Part shown: piece after piece, positions 51,968 to 62,347 of the stretch | How positions within the stretch are numbered: the stretch's first letter is position 1 | How the letters are laid out: the number at the start of each line of letters is the position of its first letter | NCBI RefSeq assembly: GCF_900129935.1 | Contig: NZ_FQXJ01000010.1 | Coordinates: 62,001 to 126,000 of the forward strand | Length of the DNA: 64,000 bases | From: Desulfosporosinus lacus DSM 15449 | GTDB lineage: Bacteria; Bacillota; Desulfitobacteriia; Desulfitobacteriales; Desulfitobacteriaceae | Reading direction: 5' to 3' | Made by a program: the position numbers and the translations under genes | The notes under the pieces: model-generated | Databases searched by the model: none | The model's input: only the letters and a program-made list of their open reading frames with translations | Told to the model about the DNA's origin: nothing

Positions 51968-53380
51968 CTAAGATCGTTGAGCGATGAACTCTAACAATTT
52001 TTTATCGATGTTCTCGTCAAGTTGGGGTGGTACGTAATTAGCCAAAACCTCTTGCCATTGTTTATGGGCCCTTTGGTTTGTGTCCAGTTTTTCCTTGGAC
52101 CAAGCATCAAAGGCGGCGCGATCACTTAATTGTGGTGTGCGGAACTCCTTTTTATGGTTTCTTCGGGTATGTTTCTGCGTGAGGAAGTGTCCGCCCGGTC
52201 CGACTTTAGCAATCGCATCGTAAGCTAAACCGTCCTCATCAAAGTTGAACCCTTTCAAATAGTGCAAAAGCATTCCTGCCATTTCATCGTCCATCATAAA
52301 TTTTTCATAGGAAATAGCCATGAAATATTGTAAAATCCCCGCAGTATGAAGAACAAAGTTGATACCCGTTACGCTAGCCGCCATCAACGTCATCATTGAT
52401 TCATATCCAGCTTGGGCATCCACAATCTTGGAGTCATTTAAAGCCCCACCCGACCGACTGGGAACACCGTAGAAGCGGGCAATTTGAGCACTGGCTGAAA
52501 TAAACAACGCAGTTTCCGGACTGCCGATTGAGAGGCTGCCGGTACGCATATCACTGAGAGCTGAGGTCGAGCCATATACAACCGGTGTTCCAGGATTAAT
52601 ACTTTGGGCTAAAGCTATCCCTGCCAAGACTTCAGCATTTTGCAGCGCTAAAGTTCCGACCAAGGCTGCCGGTCCAGTAGAACCAGCCATAACCAGAGAA
52701 GCAATAACAACAGCCTGTCCTGCTTCGGCATAGGCCATCAAGGCTCCCAGCATTCTCTCGTCATATTTTAAGGGAGTCAGGGAGTTAATTAGAGAAATGA
52801 GCACTGGCTTCTCTTTAATGACATCTTTGCCTCCAAAAAGTAACCCAGCCATTTCGATAGAGTCCTGTGCACGTTCCCGTCCCTCGGCACTGCCCATAAA
52901 ACACTTATCCGAGTTTTTGATGGAGCTGTAAATCATTTTCAGATGTCTAATTTCATCCGGAATATCTTGGGGCTCAGCCACCGTCCCGCCTGTCATATGC
53001 AAGTTTTTGCTTGCTCCGGCTAGCTTAACAATATTCTCGTAATCCTGCATCGTGCTTTTACGACGGGTCCCATCAGCTAATTGGATAAAGGGAGCCCCGT
53101 AACCAGGCATATAGATTATATTTTCACCGCCACAGACCAAGTCGTGCTCTGGATTGCGAGCATGCAGAGTAAATTCAGCAGGTGCCAGCTTAATTTTCCC
53201 TTCAATAAATTCTCTCGTGAAATGGACCCGGTTTCCTTCTACCTTTAGTCCTTGGGCCCTAAAGACCTTCAAAGCCGGTTCATATTCAAACTCCATACCG
53301 ATTTCTTCAAGAATCTTAATTGATTCATTATGAATTATTAGCACCTGCTCTTCAGTCAACACATTATACTTTGGCAACAT
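51968..53380 (-). CDS. MttB-superfamily methyltransferase without pyrrolysine, probable glycine betaine demethylase (MtgB-like)
   Basis: A 470-residue TIM-barrel methyltransferase of the trimethylamine methyltransferase superfamily. It reads through with no in-frame amber codon, as in Desulfitobacterium MtgB, which demethylates glycine betaine onto a corrinoid protein. Features are MLPKYNVLTEEQVLIIHNESIKILEEIG at the start, MPGYGAPFIQLADGTRRKSTMQDYENIVKLA near 89, TPLKYDERMLGALMAYAEAGQAVVIASLVMAGSTGPAALVGTLALQNAEVLAGI near 202 and YGSTSALSDMRTGSLSIGSPETAL near 267. BCCT carriers on both sides and the adjacent MtgA- and corrinoid-type genes favour a quaternary amine substrate. Other substrates such as carnitine or proline betaine cannot be excluded. 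Confidence 0.9.
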   Translation of the reverse strand: MLPKYNVLTEEQVLIIHNESIKILEEIGMEFEYEPALKVFRAQGLKVEGNRVHFTREFIEGKIKLAPAEFTLHARNPEHDLVCGGENIIYMPGYGAPFIQLADGTRRKSTMQDYENIVKLAGASKNLHMTGGTVAEPQDIPDEIRHLKMIYSSIKNSDKCFMGSAEGRERAQDSIEMAGLLFGGKDVIKEKPVLISLINSLTPLKYDERMLGALMAYAEAGQAVVIASLVMAGSTGPAALVGTLALQNAEVLAGIALAQSINPGTPVVYGSTSALSDMRTGSLSIGSPETALFISASAQIARFYGVPSRSGGALNDSKIVDAQAGYESMMTLMAASVTGINFVLHTAGILQYFMAISYEKFMMDDEMAGMLLHYLKGFNFDEDGLAYDAIAKVGPGGHFLTQKHTRRNHKKEFRTPQLSDRAAFDAWSKEKLDTNQRAHKQWQEVLANYVPPQLDENIDKKLLEFIAQRS

Positions 53381-53438
53381 AGTTAAACACCCCTTTATAG
53401 TTTGAAATAGTATCTTTCATAAAAAACCTTAAGACTTT

Positions 53439-54434
<996 letters not shown>

Positions 54435-54570
54435 CTATTATTTTTTCAAGTGCGGTTCCGCAATCCTGAGAAATTCACCCCCTAATATGCTAATGACATC
54501 TTCCATTTGTTAATTGATATTGCCTGCATTCATCATAACACCATAGTTCTTTCATATTAACACTACAGTT

Positions 54571-54590
54571 ATGCTCGTTTTGCTACATTT
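54571..54590 (-). promoter_or_regulatory. 20-bp shared element, probable activator site of the mtg-like operon
   Basis: On the minus strand it begins AAATGTAGCAAAACG. The identical 20 bases recur at 56334-56353. A TATGAA box (54551-54556) lies 14 bases downstream, so the element covers the -35 position, where no consensus -35 exists. The mtgA-like start is 212 bases downstream, leaving a long leader in which I see no known riboswitch. Confidence 0.7.
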
Positions 54591-54685
54591 GAGGCCGAAA
54601 ATGAAAATTCCGATTATTCGTTTTTTTTGGATATTATTTTTATATTTTAAATCAAATAAAGTTACACAAGCTCATATTATAAAGT

Positions 54686-54725
54686 TAAAAACCAAAAACT
54701 CCACACTGATTAGCATGGAGTCTTA
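54686..54725 (-). terminator. Terminator after the second BCCT gene
   Basis: Minus strand: ACTCCATGCTAATCAGTGTGGAGT-type stem (ACTCCA/TGGAGT extended) followed by TTTTTGGTTTTT, 24 bases past the stop. Confidence 0.75.
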
Positions 54726-54748
54726 AACTTGGTCCAAATACTTCTTCT

Positions 54749-56251
54749 TTAATTTTCATTTTTGAACGCCTTTATAATCGAGGCAACCATAGCAAAAATA
54801 ACAAACATGAAAGGAAATGCAGAAACGATGGAGGCCGTCTGCAATGCACCAAGGCCCCCGGCTGCCATTAAAGCAATTGCGGCCGCACCTACAACAAAAC
54901 CCCAGAAGATCTTCAGTCCAGCTTTGGGGTTTAATTCCCCACCTGATGTGAACATAGCCAGGACATAGGTTGCAGAGTCCGCTGATGTAATAAAGAAGAT
55001 CGCTATAATTAAGGTCGTTAGGCATGTCAGAACACCCGCCAGGGGGTAATACTGGAACATGGCAAAAATGGCTGTACTCATATCTTTTGCTACTTGTGTT
55101 GCAATACCTCCATGTTCAAAAACATCAATATAAAGCGCGCTGTTCCCCATGACTCCCATCCAGATAAAACTCATCAAAGCAGGGGCAATGACCACACCTA
55201 AAATAAATTCTCTAACCGTCCGTCCCCTTGAAATTCGGGCAATAAATGCACCAACGAACGGACCCCAGGCAACCCACCATGCCCAGTAGAAAATCGTCCA
55301 GCCCTTTACCCAACCCGGATTAGTGTTATATGCATCAGCCCAAAGACTCATTTGTATAATGTTTTGAACGTAAGAACCGATAGTTTCGACAAAGCCATTA
55401 AGAATGAATCGAGTCGGTCCAACGATTAGCATGAAAGTTAAAATAACAAAAAGCAACAGCATATTGACTTTGCTTAGAAATTTAATTCCTCGTTCAATTC
55501 CAGTTACTGCAGATGTTATAAATAATGCTGTAATTACTGCGATGATAACGACAGTTGTCGTGTTACCCGTGGGTAGGCCATAGGCATAATTTAACCCAGT
55601 GCCGATCTGCATGGCACCTAAGCCTAAAGATGTAGCCATCCCAAATATTGTTGCAAATACGGCCAAGATATCAACTAACTTGCCAATCCATCCCTTAATT
55701 CCCTGTTCTCCAAGCAATGGATAAAGGGTGGAGCTCACTAAAGCTGGTAAGCCTTTGCGGAACTGGAAGTAGGCCATCGACAAGCCTATAACAGCAAAAA
55801 CGCTCCAAGGATGCAGTCCCCAATGAAAAAAAGTATAACGCATTGCAATCTGAGCTGATTCAATAGTAGAAGGTTGACCAAAAGGAGGAGACGCATAGTG
55901 CGTCATCGGTTCAGCTACACCCCAGAAGATAAGTCCAATTCCCATACCAGCTGCAAAGAGCATGGAAAACCAGCTCAAAGTACTGTATTCAGGCTTCTCA
56001 CAATCTTTGCCCAAGATAATATTCCCATATTTACTTAGGGCAATAAATAGAGCAAATAACAGAAAGAAAGTCACGCCAATTAAGTAACTCCAGCCACAAT
56101 TCTCCGTAATGAATTGCTGTACTGCGTTGAATGTGTCACCAGCCTCTTTAGGCTGACATAGGGTCCAGAGAACAAACAGAACCATAATGGCCGCCGAAAA
56201 TGAGAAGATGGCAGGATCAATTTTGCCAATAAAACTCTTTTTATTACTCAT
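54749..56251 (-). CDS. BCCT-family betaine/carnitine/choline transporter (copy 2)
   Basis: A 500-residue BCCT carrier, paralogous to the one at 49607. The signature is GWTIFYWAWWVAWGPFVGAFIARISRGRTVREF near 312, with GAGMGIGLIFWGVAEPMTHYASPPFG near 92 and HWGLHPWSVFAVIGLSMAYFQFRKGLP near 146. ATG 56251 follows GGGAGGAGGAAG; an in-frame start further upstream would cover that site. It is transcribed towards the mtg-like operon but has its own promoter region with the 20-bp shared element and its own terminator. Confidence 0.93.
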   Translation of the reverse strand: MSNKKSFIGKIDPAIFSFSAAIMVLFVLWTLCQPKEAGDTFNAVQQFITENCGWSYLIGVTFFLLFALFIALSKYGNIILGKDCEKPEYSTLSWFSMLFAAGMGIGLIFWGVAEPMTHYASPPFGQPSTIESAQIAMRYTFFHWGLHPWSVFAVIGLSMAYFQFRKGLPALVSSTLYPLLGEQGIKGWIGKLVDILAVFATIFGMATSLGLGAMQIGTGLNYAYGLPTGNTTTVVIIAVITALFITSAVTGIERGIKFLSKVNMLLLFVILTFMLIVGPTRFILNGFVETIGSYVQNIIQMSLWADAYNTNPGWVKGWTIFYWAWWVAWGPFVGAFIARISRGRTVREFILGVVIAPALMSFIWMGVMGNSALYIDVFEHGGIATQVAKDMSTAIFAMFQYYPLAGVLTCLTTLIIAIFFITSADSATYVLAMFTSGGELNPKAGLKIFWGFVVGAAAIALMAAGGLGALQTASIVSAFPFMFVIFAMVASIIKAFKNEN

Positions 56252-56333
56252 TCTTCCTCCTCCCAAAACGGGAAATATAACCCCCCTTACTTCTCATCTT
56301 AACATCTTTTTTTTATTCTAGGTTGCCACAACA

Positions 56334-56353
56334 ATGCTCGTTTTGCTACATTT
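56334..56353 (-). promoter_or_regulatory. 20-bp shared element, probable activator site of BCCT copy 2
   Basis: Identical to 54571-54590. A TAGAAT box (56315-56320, minus strand) lies 13 bases downstream, nearly the same geometry as at the mtg-like operon. The start codon is 83 bases downstream. The rest of the 370-base gap up to 56635 is AT-rich, with an inverted pair AACCCATTA/TAATGGGTT (about 56435 and 56508) and a TATAAT box near 56521 that may serve the plus-strand kinase gene. Confidence 0.7.
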
Positions 56354-56635
56354 ATGCCATTTTTGAAAATTCTAACTACTTTAATTAATAGTTATTTAAT
56401 AGTGTCATTTCAACCTTAATAATTAAACTAATATAACCCATTATTTAAAATGGTTAAAAAAACCATTAAGTTCCAATTACCATTAACGAAATTCACTGGA
56501 AATTATTAATGGGTTAAGTCTATAATCATAAAAGGAACTTATTTCTAAGCTGTATCTATTAGTTAATTGGGCGCCGATCATGGCACCTAACTCTGGAAAG
56601 TGAGTATCGACATAGTAAGGTGAGGAGAGGATCTT

Positions 56636-57856
56636 ATGGACCATCCACCAAAGAGCCTATTTCAACTGATCGAAGAAGATAAGCTGGTTCGAATCATCGA
56701 AACTTTCACTAAGGCCACAGACATCACTATTGATATTAATGATGCTCTTGGTTTTCCTGTAGTAAAGCATGATTACTTTTATGGCTTTTGCCGCAGTATC
56801 CGCTCCAAAGATGCCGGTCTAAAGCGATGCATTAATTCCAATGCTACTCTGGGTTTCAATACCGTAGAGCAGGGCAATTCATGTATGGGCAAATGCCATG
56901 CTGGTGTCATGCTAATGTCGGTGCCAATCATCGTGGATGATCAGTTTTATGGCTCCATTACATGCGGTCAGATGCACCTCGAAAAACCACAAGCTCCAGA
57001 GATTGAGGATATGCTTCACGTTACTGCGGACTTGGGCCTGGACCCTGAATCCTTGACCCAAACTTTTCAGGAAATCCAAGTTATAAGCATGGAAAAATGC
57101 CAAGCTGCAGGTGGACTTATACAATTTGTGGTAAGTTATATAGTCGAACTAATCTATCGAGCTAAGATGCAAGAAGGGTTAAGTAAAGAGAAATTAAAGG
57201 CAGCCGAAGATGCCCGAATTATTGTAGAGCTTGAACACACATTGCATAAGGCAGAATTGAAAAACCTGCAGGCCCAAATCAAACCTCACTTCTTATTCAA
57301 CACTCTAAATACTATCATCAGTTTGGTAACTCTCGGTGAAAACACCAAAGGATTAAATACTCTTTTCGCCCTGTCCAATTTACTAAGACATAATATAGAT
57401 CAACCTGAAGAACTGGTTTCCTTGCTGGAAGAACTTCATTATGTCGAAAGCTATCTTCTTATTCAAAAAAACAGGTTTGGAGAGCGGCTAGAAGTAACCA
57501 TAGATATTCCAATTGACCTCCAAGATATCCAAATCCCTTTCTTAAGTTTGCAGCCGCTGGTGGAGAATGCCTGCATCCACGGATTGGAACCTAAAGAGGG
57601 TATTGGTCACCTCTGGATTGTGGGTAAAAAGGTGAGGGGCCATGTGGAAATCTCTGTGATAGATGATGGAGTGGGCATGCCTGAACATTATGCTCCTATC
57701 GACTTAAACCAAGATCATCAGTGTGTCCCAGGGATTGGTCTGCGCAATGTTCATAGGCGCTTGCAACTTCAATTTGGCAAAGAATTCGGTGTCAGGCTGT
57801 TTCCTAAACAAGCGCTTACTACCGTAATTCTCTTAATTCCAAATCATAAAGTGTAA
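56636..57856 (+). CDS. PocR-domain LytS-type histidine kinase
   Basis: A 406-residue soluble kinase. The PocR sensor spans about 8-170 (FTKATDITIDINDALGFPVV, FCRSIRSKDAGLKRCINSN, GKCHAGVMLMSVPIIVDDQFYGSITCGQM) with a cysteine set like that of the AraC-type protein at 46681. A coiled coil (about 175-205) leads to the His_kinase domain with QAQIKPHFLFNTLNT, His near 217, and an ATPase domain with PLVENACIHGLEPKEG and DDGVGM. No membrane segment. The partner is probably the AraC-type response regulator at 61206 on the same strand, with two alanine genes of opposite strand between. It likely controls the betaine genes. Confidence 0.9.
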   Translation: MDHPPKSLFQLIEEDKLVRIIETFTKATDITIDINDALGFPVVKHDYFYGFCRSIRSKDAGLKRCINSNATLGFNTVEQGNSCMGKCHAGVMLMSVPIIVDDQFYGSITCGQMHLEKPQAPEIEDMLHVTADLGLDPESLTQTFQEIQVISMEKCQAAGGLIQFVVSYIVELIYRAKMQEGLSKEKLKAAEDARIIVELEHTLHKAELKNLQAQIKPHFLFNTLNTIISLVTLGENTKGLNTLFALSNLLRHNIDQPEELVSLLEELHYVESYLLIQKNRFGERLEVTIDIPIDLQDIQIPFLSLQPLVENACIHGLEPKEGIGHLWIVGKKVRGHVEISVIDDGVGMPEHYAPIDLNQDHQCVPGIGLRNVHRRLQLQFGKEFGVRLFPKQALTTVILLIPNHKV

Positions 57857-58005
57857 ACTCCGAAATAGGTTTCTTCTCATCCTCACAACACATTGCCATC
57901 GATTACGATTATGGGTGTTCTTGACTCGAACATCCTCGTTCGAATCAGGCGGTTCCTCTAACCTCAAACGTCTTTTTATGTCCTGACCAACTTAAAGAGA
58001 GCATA

Positions 58006-58033
58006 AAAAGGACAGGCTGCCGCCTGTCCTTTA
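58006..58033. terminator. Convergent terminator
   Basis: AAAGGACAGGC and GCCTGTCCTTT with loop TGCC, between the PocR kinase gene and ald. A further inverted pair, CGAAC/GTTCG near 57930, lies upstream. Confidence 0.85.
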
Positions 58034-58057
58034 CTGTCTGAAGAAAGTATGTTTAGG

Positions 58058-59191
58058 TTAAAAACTTGCAGGTACTTCAGTTACTTCCCCTAACGGTGTG
58101 TACTCCTGATTGAGAGCCTCTGCAACGGCTTTATAGGTGAGTTTACCATGGATAACGTTGACACCGCGGGCCAGTGCCAGATCGGTTCTGATTGCTTCAG
58201 CATAGCCCAATCCAGCTAGCTTCAGCGCGTATGGCAAAGTGGCATTGGTCAAGGCGAAGGTAGAAGTTCGAGCTACTGCTCCAGGCATGTTTGCTACACT
58301 ATAGTGTATGACACCAAACTTTTCATAGGTTGGCTCTGCATGAGTGGTCACATGATCGATTGTTTCTACGCTGCCACCTTGGTCAATTGCCACGTCTACA
58401 ATCACCGAACCTGGTTTCATAGCTTTAACCATTTCCTCAGTAACAAGCTTAGGAGCTTTTGCACCTGGGATCAGAACTGCTCCAACCAGTAAATCGGCCT
58501 TCTCGGCAGCCTGCATAATATTATAATTGTTAGACATTAATGTTTTGATTCGTGAGCCAAAGATATCATCCAGATAGCGAAGACGAGCAGTACTTACATC
58601 CAGAATAGTAACCTCTGCTCCCATACCGATTGCCATTTTTGCCGCATTAATACCAACAATACCACCACCGACGATGGTAACTTTCGCAGGAGAAACTCCG
58701 GGAACCCCTCCTAAGAGAATCCCCTTTCCGCCATGTTGCTTTTCCAAGAACTGAGCACCAATCTGAACCGACATACGTCCGGCGACTTCACTCATGGGTA
58801 TGAGCAAAGGCAGACTGCCGTCAGCAGGCTGAACAGTTTCGTAAGCAATACCTACAACATTTTTCTTGAGTAACGCTGCGGTCAATGTAGGCTCGGGAGC
58901 CAGGTGAAGGTAGGTAAATAAAAGTTGACCGTCTTTAAACAGATTATATTCTGATGGCAGAGGCTCTTTAACTTTCATAATCATCTCTGCGCTCGTATAA
59001 ACATCCTCCGGAGCAGCCAAAATTTCTGCTCCTGCGGCAATGTATTCCTGATTACTGATTCCACTGCCTACACCAGCGTTATTTTCAATAACGACTTGGT
59101 GACCGGCTTTACAAAATGCCACTACGCCTGCGGGGGTAAGCGCAACTCGGTTTTCGTTATTCTTAATTTCTTTCGGTACACCGATAATCAT
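58058..59191 (-). CDS. ald: Alanine dehydrogenase
   Basis: A 377-residue NAD-dependent enzyme that interconverts L-alanine and pyruvate plus ammonia. Features are [23 protein letters not shown] at the start, the substrate lysine in IMKVKEP near 74, the catalytic His in TYLHLAPEP near 95, the NAD fold in [28 protein letters not shown] near 170, and the catalytic Asp in VDVAIDQGG near 269. The upstream alanine symporter gene lies 152 bases away on the same strand, so they form an alanine-use pair. Confidence 0.97.
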   Translation of the reverse strand: MIIGVPKEIKNNENRVALTPAGVVAFCKAGHQVVIENNAGVGSGISNQEYIAAGAEILAAPEDVYTSAEMIMKVKEPLPSEYNLFKDGQLLFTYLHLAPEPTLTAALLKKNVVGIAYETVQPADGSLPLLIPMSEVAGRMSVQIGAQFLEKQHGGKGILLGGVPGVSPAKVTIVGGGIVGINAAKMAIGMGAEVTILDVSTARLRYLDDIFGSRIKTLMSNNYNIMQAAEKADLLVGAVLIPGAKAPKLVTEEMVKAMKPGSVIVDVAIDQGGSVETIDHVTTHAEPTYEKFGVIHYSVANMPGAVARTSTFALTNATLPYALKLAGLGYAEAIRTDLALARGVNVIHGKLTYKAVAEALNQEYTPLGEVTEVPASF

Positions 59192-59342
59192 CCAAATTAC
59201 TCTCCTCTCAGTTGGGGATTTTTAATAGCATTATCATCTCACACATACAAGTCTTTAAACCATACAAAATCTTGTGTAATAGACTCAATATATTGTCAGA
59301 TAACTCGCTTTAAAATTATGTCTTTGGAAATTAGTACTCAGG

Positions 59343-60839
59343 TCATTTCTTTTCTTGTTCTTTTAAGGCGGCCAATTCTTCTGAATATGATCTTTCAGCG
59401 ATCTTATGCCAAAGTTCAGCGCCTTTAATACCACATCTCTCTGGAACAAAAATCGGATCTAAGCCTAACTTCATCTGTGCTTCGTAGTCTTTTAAAGTAG
59501 CAAGACCGGGTTTTGTCAACAGTATGATGACGATAACATTGAACCAGGCCATGGCACCAACACCTGCGGAACCAAAATTCCAAACAACGTCAGCCGACAT
59601 AATTGTACTGATGAAAACCATAAAAACGATCCCAACCCTTGAAGCTGTGATAGCCATTTTGTAACCGTTGCCGTTACTGTTGTTTCTAAAGAGATAACCA
59701 ACATTAGAATCTGTGTAAAAAGCATAAGCCAAAACAGTTGTAAAGGTAAAGAAACCCAAGGCAATGGCTACGAAGCCGCCGCCAACCCCTGGAATAAATG
59801 TATTAACAGCTGATTGCGTAAAGTTCCCTGAAGCCACCCCCGGAAGAAATTCTGAAATGAATCCGCCGGCTGGATTAGCAACATTAAATGCATTTGTTGA
59901 AAGTATCATGATGGCTGTCGCAGTACATACAAACAAAGTGTCAACATAAACTGAGAAAGCTTGAACAAGGCCTTGTTTTGCAGGATGTGATACTTCGGCA
60001 GCACCTGCAGCCTGAGCGCCTGTACCTTGACCCGCTTCATTAGAGAAAATGCCCCTCTTAACACCCCAGCTAATTGCTAATCCGAATACCGCACCATAGA
60101 CTGAGTTCATGTTAAATGCAGAACTGAAGATTAGGCCGAAAACATATGGGATCTTAGAAAAGTTAGCAATCAACATAATTAATGCCAGAGCCACGTAAGC
60201 GATGGCCATGAATGGAACGATCATTCCAGCTACTTTAGCGATTCTCTTGCCGCCGCCAAATATGATAAATCCAAGTAACCCTGAATATAGAACAGCAATA
60301 AATATTGGGTCTATACCGAAAGAAGCTTTTGCCGCAATAGCAAAGGAATTGGATTGAATCCCTGGAAGCAGGATGCCGCAAGATACCAAGGTAAGAATTG
60401 CAAAGGCAGCTCCTAAGCGCCTACTGCCTAAACCTTTTTCAATGTAGTAAGCGGGACCGCCGCGATACTCACCATGAATCTCTTGTTTCCACACCTGCGC
60501 TAACGCAGCTTCAATATAAGCTGAGCCCGCACCAAGGAAGGCTATCGCCCACATCCAGAAAACCGCACCAGGACCCCCGAAGAAGATAGCACTTGCAACA
60601 CCTGTAATGTTACCGGTACCTACACGTCCGCCCAGAGCCATTGCAAAACCCTGGAAGGACGAAACACCGTTTATGGAACTTTTACCCCTAAAAAGCAGTC
60701 TAACCATGTCCTTGACCAAGCGCACCTGTGGAAATTTCATAAGCACTGAGAAATAAATACCGGCTGCCAAGCATAGGTAAATCATGACTTTACCCCAGAA
60801 GAAGTTATCTACACTGGTTGACAAAGCTAGTAAATCCAT
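59343..60839 (-). CDS. alsT: AGCS-family sodium:alanine/glycine symporter
   Basis: A 498-residue carrier of the alanine-or-glycine:cation symporter family. Hallmarks are GRVGTGNITGVASAIFFGGPGAVFWMWAIAFLGAGSAYIEAALAQVWK near 71, the GEYRGGPAYYIEKGL segment, and GVKRGIFSNEAGQGTGAQAAGAAEVSHPAKQGLVQAFSVYVDTLFVCTATAIMIL near 258. It would supply the alanine dehydrogenase encoded downstream. A 365-base AT-rich region separates it from the divergent response regulator gene; apart from the promoter at 61105 I see no other element there. Confidence 0.95.
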   Translation of the reverse strand: MDLLALSTSVDNFFWGKVMIYLCLAAGIYFSVLMKFPQVRLVKDMVRLLFRGKSSINGVSSFQGFAMALGGRVGTGNITGVASAIFFGGPGAVFWMWAIAFLGAGSAYIEAALAQVWKQEIHGEYRGGPAYYIEKGLGSRRLGAAFAILTLVSCGILLPGIQSNSFAIAAKASFGIDPIFIAVLYSGLLGFIIFGGGKRIAKVAGMIVPFMAIAYVALALIMLIANFSKIPYVFGLIFSSAFNMNSVYGAVFGLAISWGVKRGIFSNEAGQGTGAQAAGAAEVSHPAKQGLVQAFSVYVDTLFVCTATAIMILSTNAFNVANPAGGFISEFLPGVASGNFTQSAVNTFIPGVGGGFVAIALGFFTFTTVLAYAFYTDSNVGYLFRNNSNGNGYKMAITASRVGIVFMVFISTIMSADVVWNFGSAGVGAMAWFNVIVIILLTKPGLATLKDYEAQMKLGLDPIFVPERCGIKGAELWHKIAERSYSEELAALKEQEKK

Positions 60840-61104
60840 TAAGCAACCTCCTGTAGTTTTTTATTAATATGCTGTCATGTATAGCCAAACGGCCGTTTTG
60901 ATTACACAAAACCAGCATAAACTAAAACATAAATTCAGATTGGCTTTTGCAATTTCATTCCATTCCTAGCTGGGTTACGTTATAATAAATTGGAACCACC
61001 TCTAATCAACTTAATTATCTCATAATTCAGAAATTTTGCTATTTAAATCCATGCTCAATCATCTGATAATATTGTCCTATAATTTAGTAAGCCTTATCAG
61101 AATA

Positions 61105-61132
61105 TTGCACTTGAGTACAAATATTTTATACT
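61105..61132 (+). promoter_or_regulatory. Promoter of the AraC-type response regulator
   Basis: TTGCAC (61105-61110), a 16-base spacer and TATACT (61127-61132), 74 bases before the start codon. Confidence 0.6.
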
Positions 61133-61205
61133 GAACTCCATAAGTAAGTGGGCATGAGTATCCTTCAACTCATCGTTATTAACTGATTTTGAGGATGGTA
61201 ATAGC

Positions 61206-62255
61206 ATGTATAAAGTATTACTGGTTGATGATGAGGAATTAGAGCGCAAGATTTTATGGTTAACCTTACAAAACTCCAACCTTCCTATCACAATATTAGG
61301 AGAAGCTGGCAACGGACGAGAAGCCTTAGAAAAGGTCCATCTCACACGCCCTGATTTGATTATCATGGATATTAAAATGCCTGGAATTGATGGTATAGAA
61401 GCAACCCGACAAATTAAGGCACTTTACCCTGCCACAGAAGTCATTATTTTAACAGCCTACGGTAAATTCTCTTATTCTCAACAGGCTATAAGAGCTCAAG
61501 CCACAGATTATTTACTCAAACCAATTCAACCACACCAACTAATTGAGGCTGTAAAACTTGCTTTAGAGAGGCTTTCCCACAAAAAGTTTCAATCCTGCCC
61601 TGTCATGGATTTGACAATCCTAGAAGAGCAACTAAAGACAAGAAATCTTAAGGAGAGCAAACGTCAATTGACGTTACTTCTTGAACTTCTTGCAACTTCA
61701 AATCCTATTCCACTAGCCCCTCTTCTAAATTCTTTCGCCTTACGAATCATGGTCATCGTAACACAATCAGTCTTTTCTGCGGGTGCTGATCCCGCCAAGG
61801 TAACTTCATTTGAAAATGACCTTGCTCAAGATTTGCGCCATGTCTCGTCCCTTGAAGACCTGAAATCTTGGGGAGAAACAATGTTGGAAAAATGTATCGG
61901 TTTATTAAGCTTAAATCAACAGTTTGATCAAGGCCAGCTCTTAGTGCGCAAAGCTATGGACTATGTAGAATTAAACTATGCTAATAATATTTCACTAAAT
62001 ATGGTGGCAGCATATGTCCACGTCAGTCCAGCATATCTAAGTCGGATCTTTAATAAGAAAACAGGCGGAAGTTTAACAGACTATCTGGCCCAAATACGGC
62101 TCAAAAAGGCCAAACAACAATTGCGCCTGACAGTTGCAACCATTGACCAAATTGCCGCCGCTAACGGTTTTAATTCCAGCAGTTATTTTTCCACTATTTT
62201 TAAGAAAAACGAAGGTGTTACTCCGTCCGAGTACCGAGCGAATCATACGATTTAA
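61206..62255 (+). CDS. AraC-type response regulator (receiver plus two HTH)
   Basis: A 349-residue YesN-like regulator. The receiver has the acidic pair in LLVDDEELER, phospho-acceptor Asp55 in LIIMDIKMPGIDG, and Lys in TDYLLKPIQP near 103. A helical middle section follows. The last 100 residues are the AraC domain (ISLNMVAAYVHVSPAYLSRIFNKKTGGSLTDYLAQIRLKKAKQQL and IDQIAAANGFNSSSYFSTIFKKNEGVTPSEYR). The natural partner is the PocR kinase at 56636. It is one of two AraC-type proteins here, and either may bind the 20-bp element before the mtg-like operon. Confidence 0.94.
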   Translation: MYKVLLVDDEELERKILWLTLQNSNLPITILGEAGNGREALEKVHLTRPDLIIMDIKMPGIDGIEATRQIKALYPATEVIILTAYGKFSYSQQAIRAQATDYLLKPIQPHQLIEAVKLALERLSHKKFQSCPVMDLTILEEQLKTRNLKESKRQLTLLLELLATSNPIPLAPLLNSFALRIMVIVTQSVFSAGADPAKVTSFENDLAQDLRHVSSLEDLKSWGETMLEKCIGLLSLNQQFDQGQLLVRKAMDYVELNYANNISLNMVAAYVHVSPAYLSRIFNKKTGGSLTDYLAQIRLKKAKQQLRLTVATIDQIAAANGFNSSSYFSTIFKKNEGVTPSEYRANHTI

Positions 62256-62280
62256 TAATAGGGATCAGCTTAGCATAAAT

Positions 62281-62322
62281 AAATAGGGACTTAACACTAA
62301 TTAAAGCGTTAAGTCCCTATTA
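62281..62322. terminator. Convergent terminator
   Basis: AAATAGGGACTTAAC pairs with GTTAAGTCCCTATT around ACTAATTAAAGC. It lies between the response regulator gene and ktrA. Confidence 0.8.
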
Positions 62323-62347
62323 TTACTTTCATCAACTGCTTAAATAT

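Noticed and set aside
51968-53380. A pyrrolysine (amber) codon in the MttB-type gene, or pylT nearby
   Set aside because: The 470-codon frame is open with no in-frame TAG, and I saw no tRNA-Pyl-like sequence in the window; it belongs to the non-Pyl branch.
57930-57950. CGAAC(N6)GTTCG near the PocR kinase stop as an SOS box
   Set aside because: Wrong spacing for LexA and position after a stop codon; more likely a weak hairpin.
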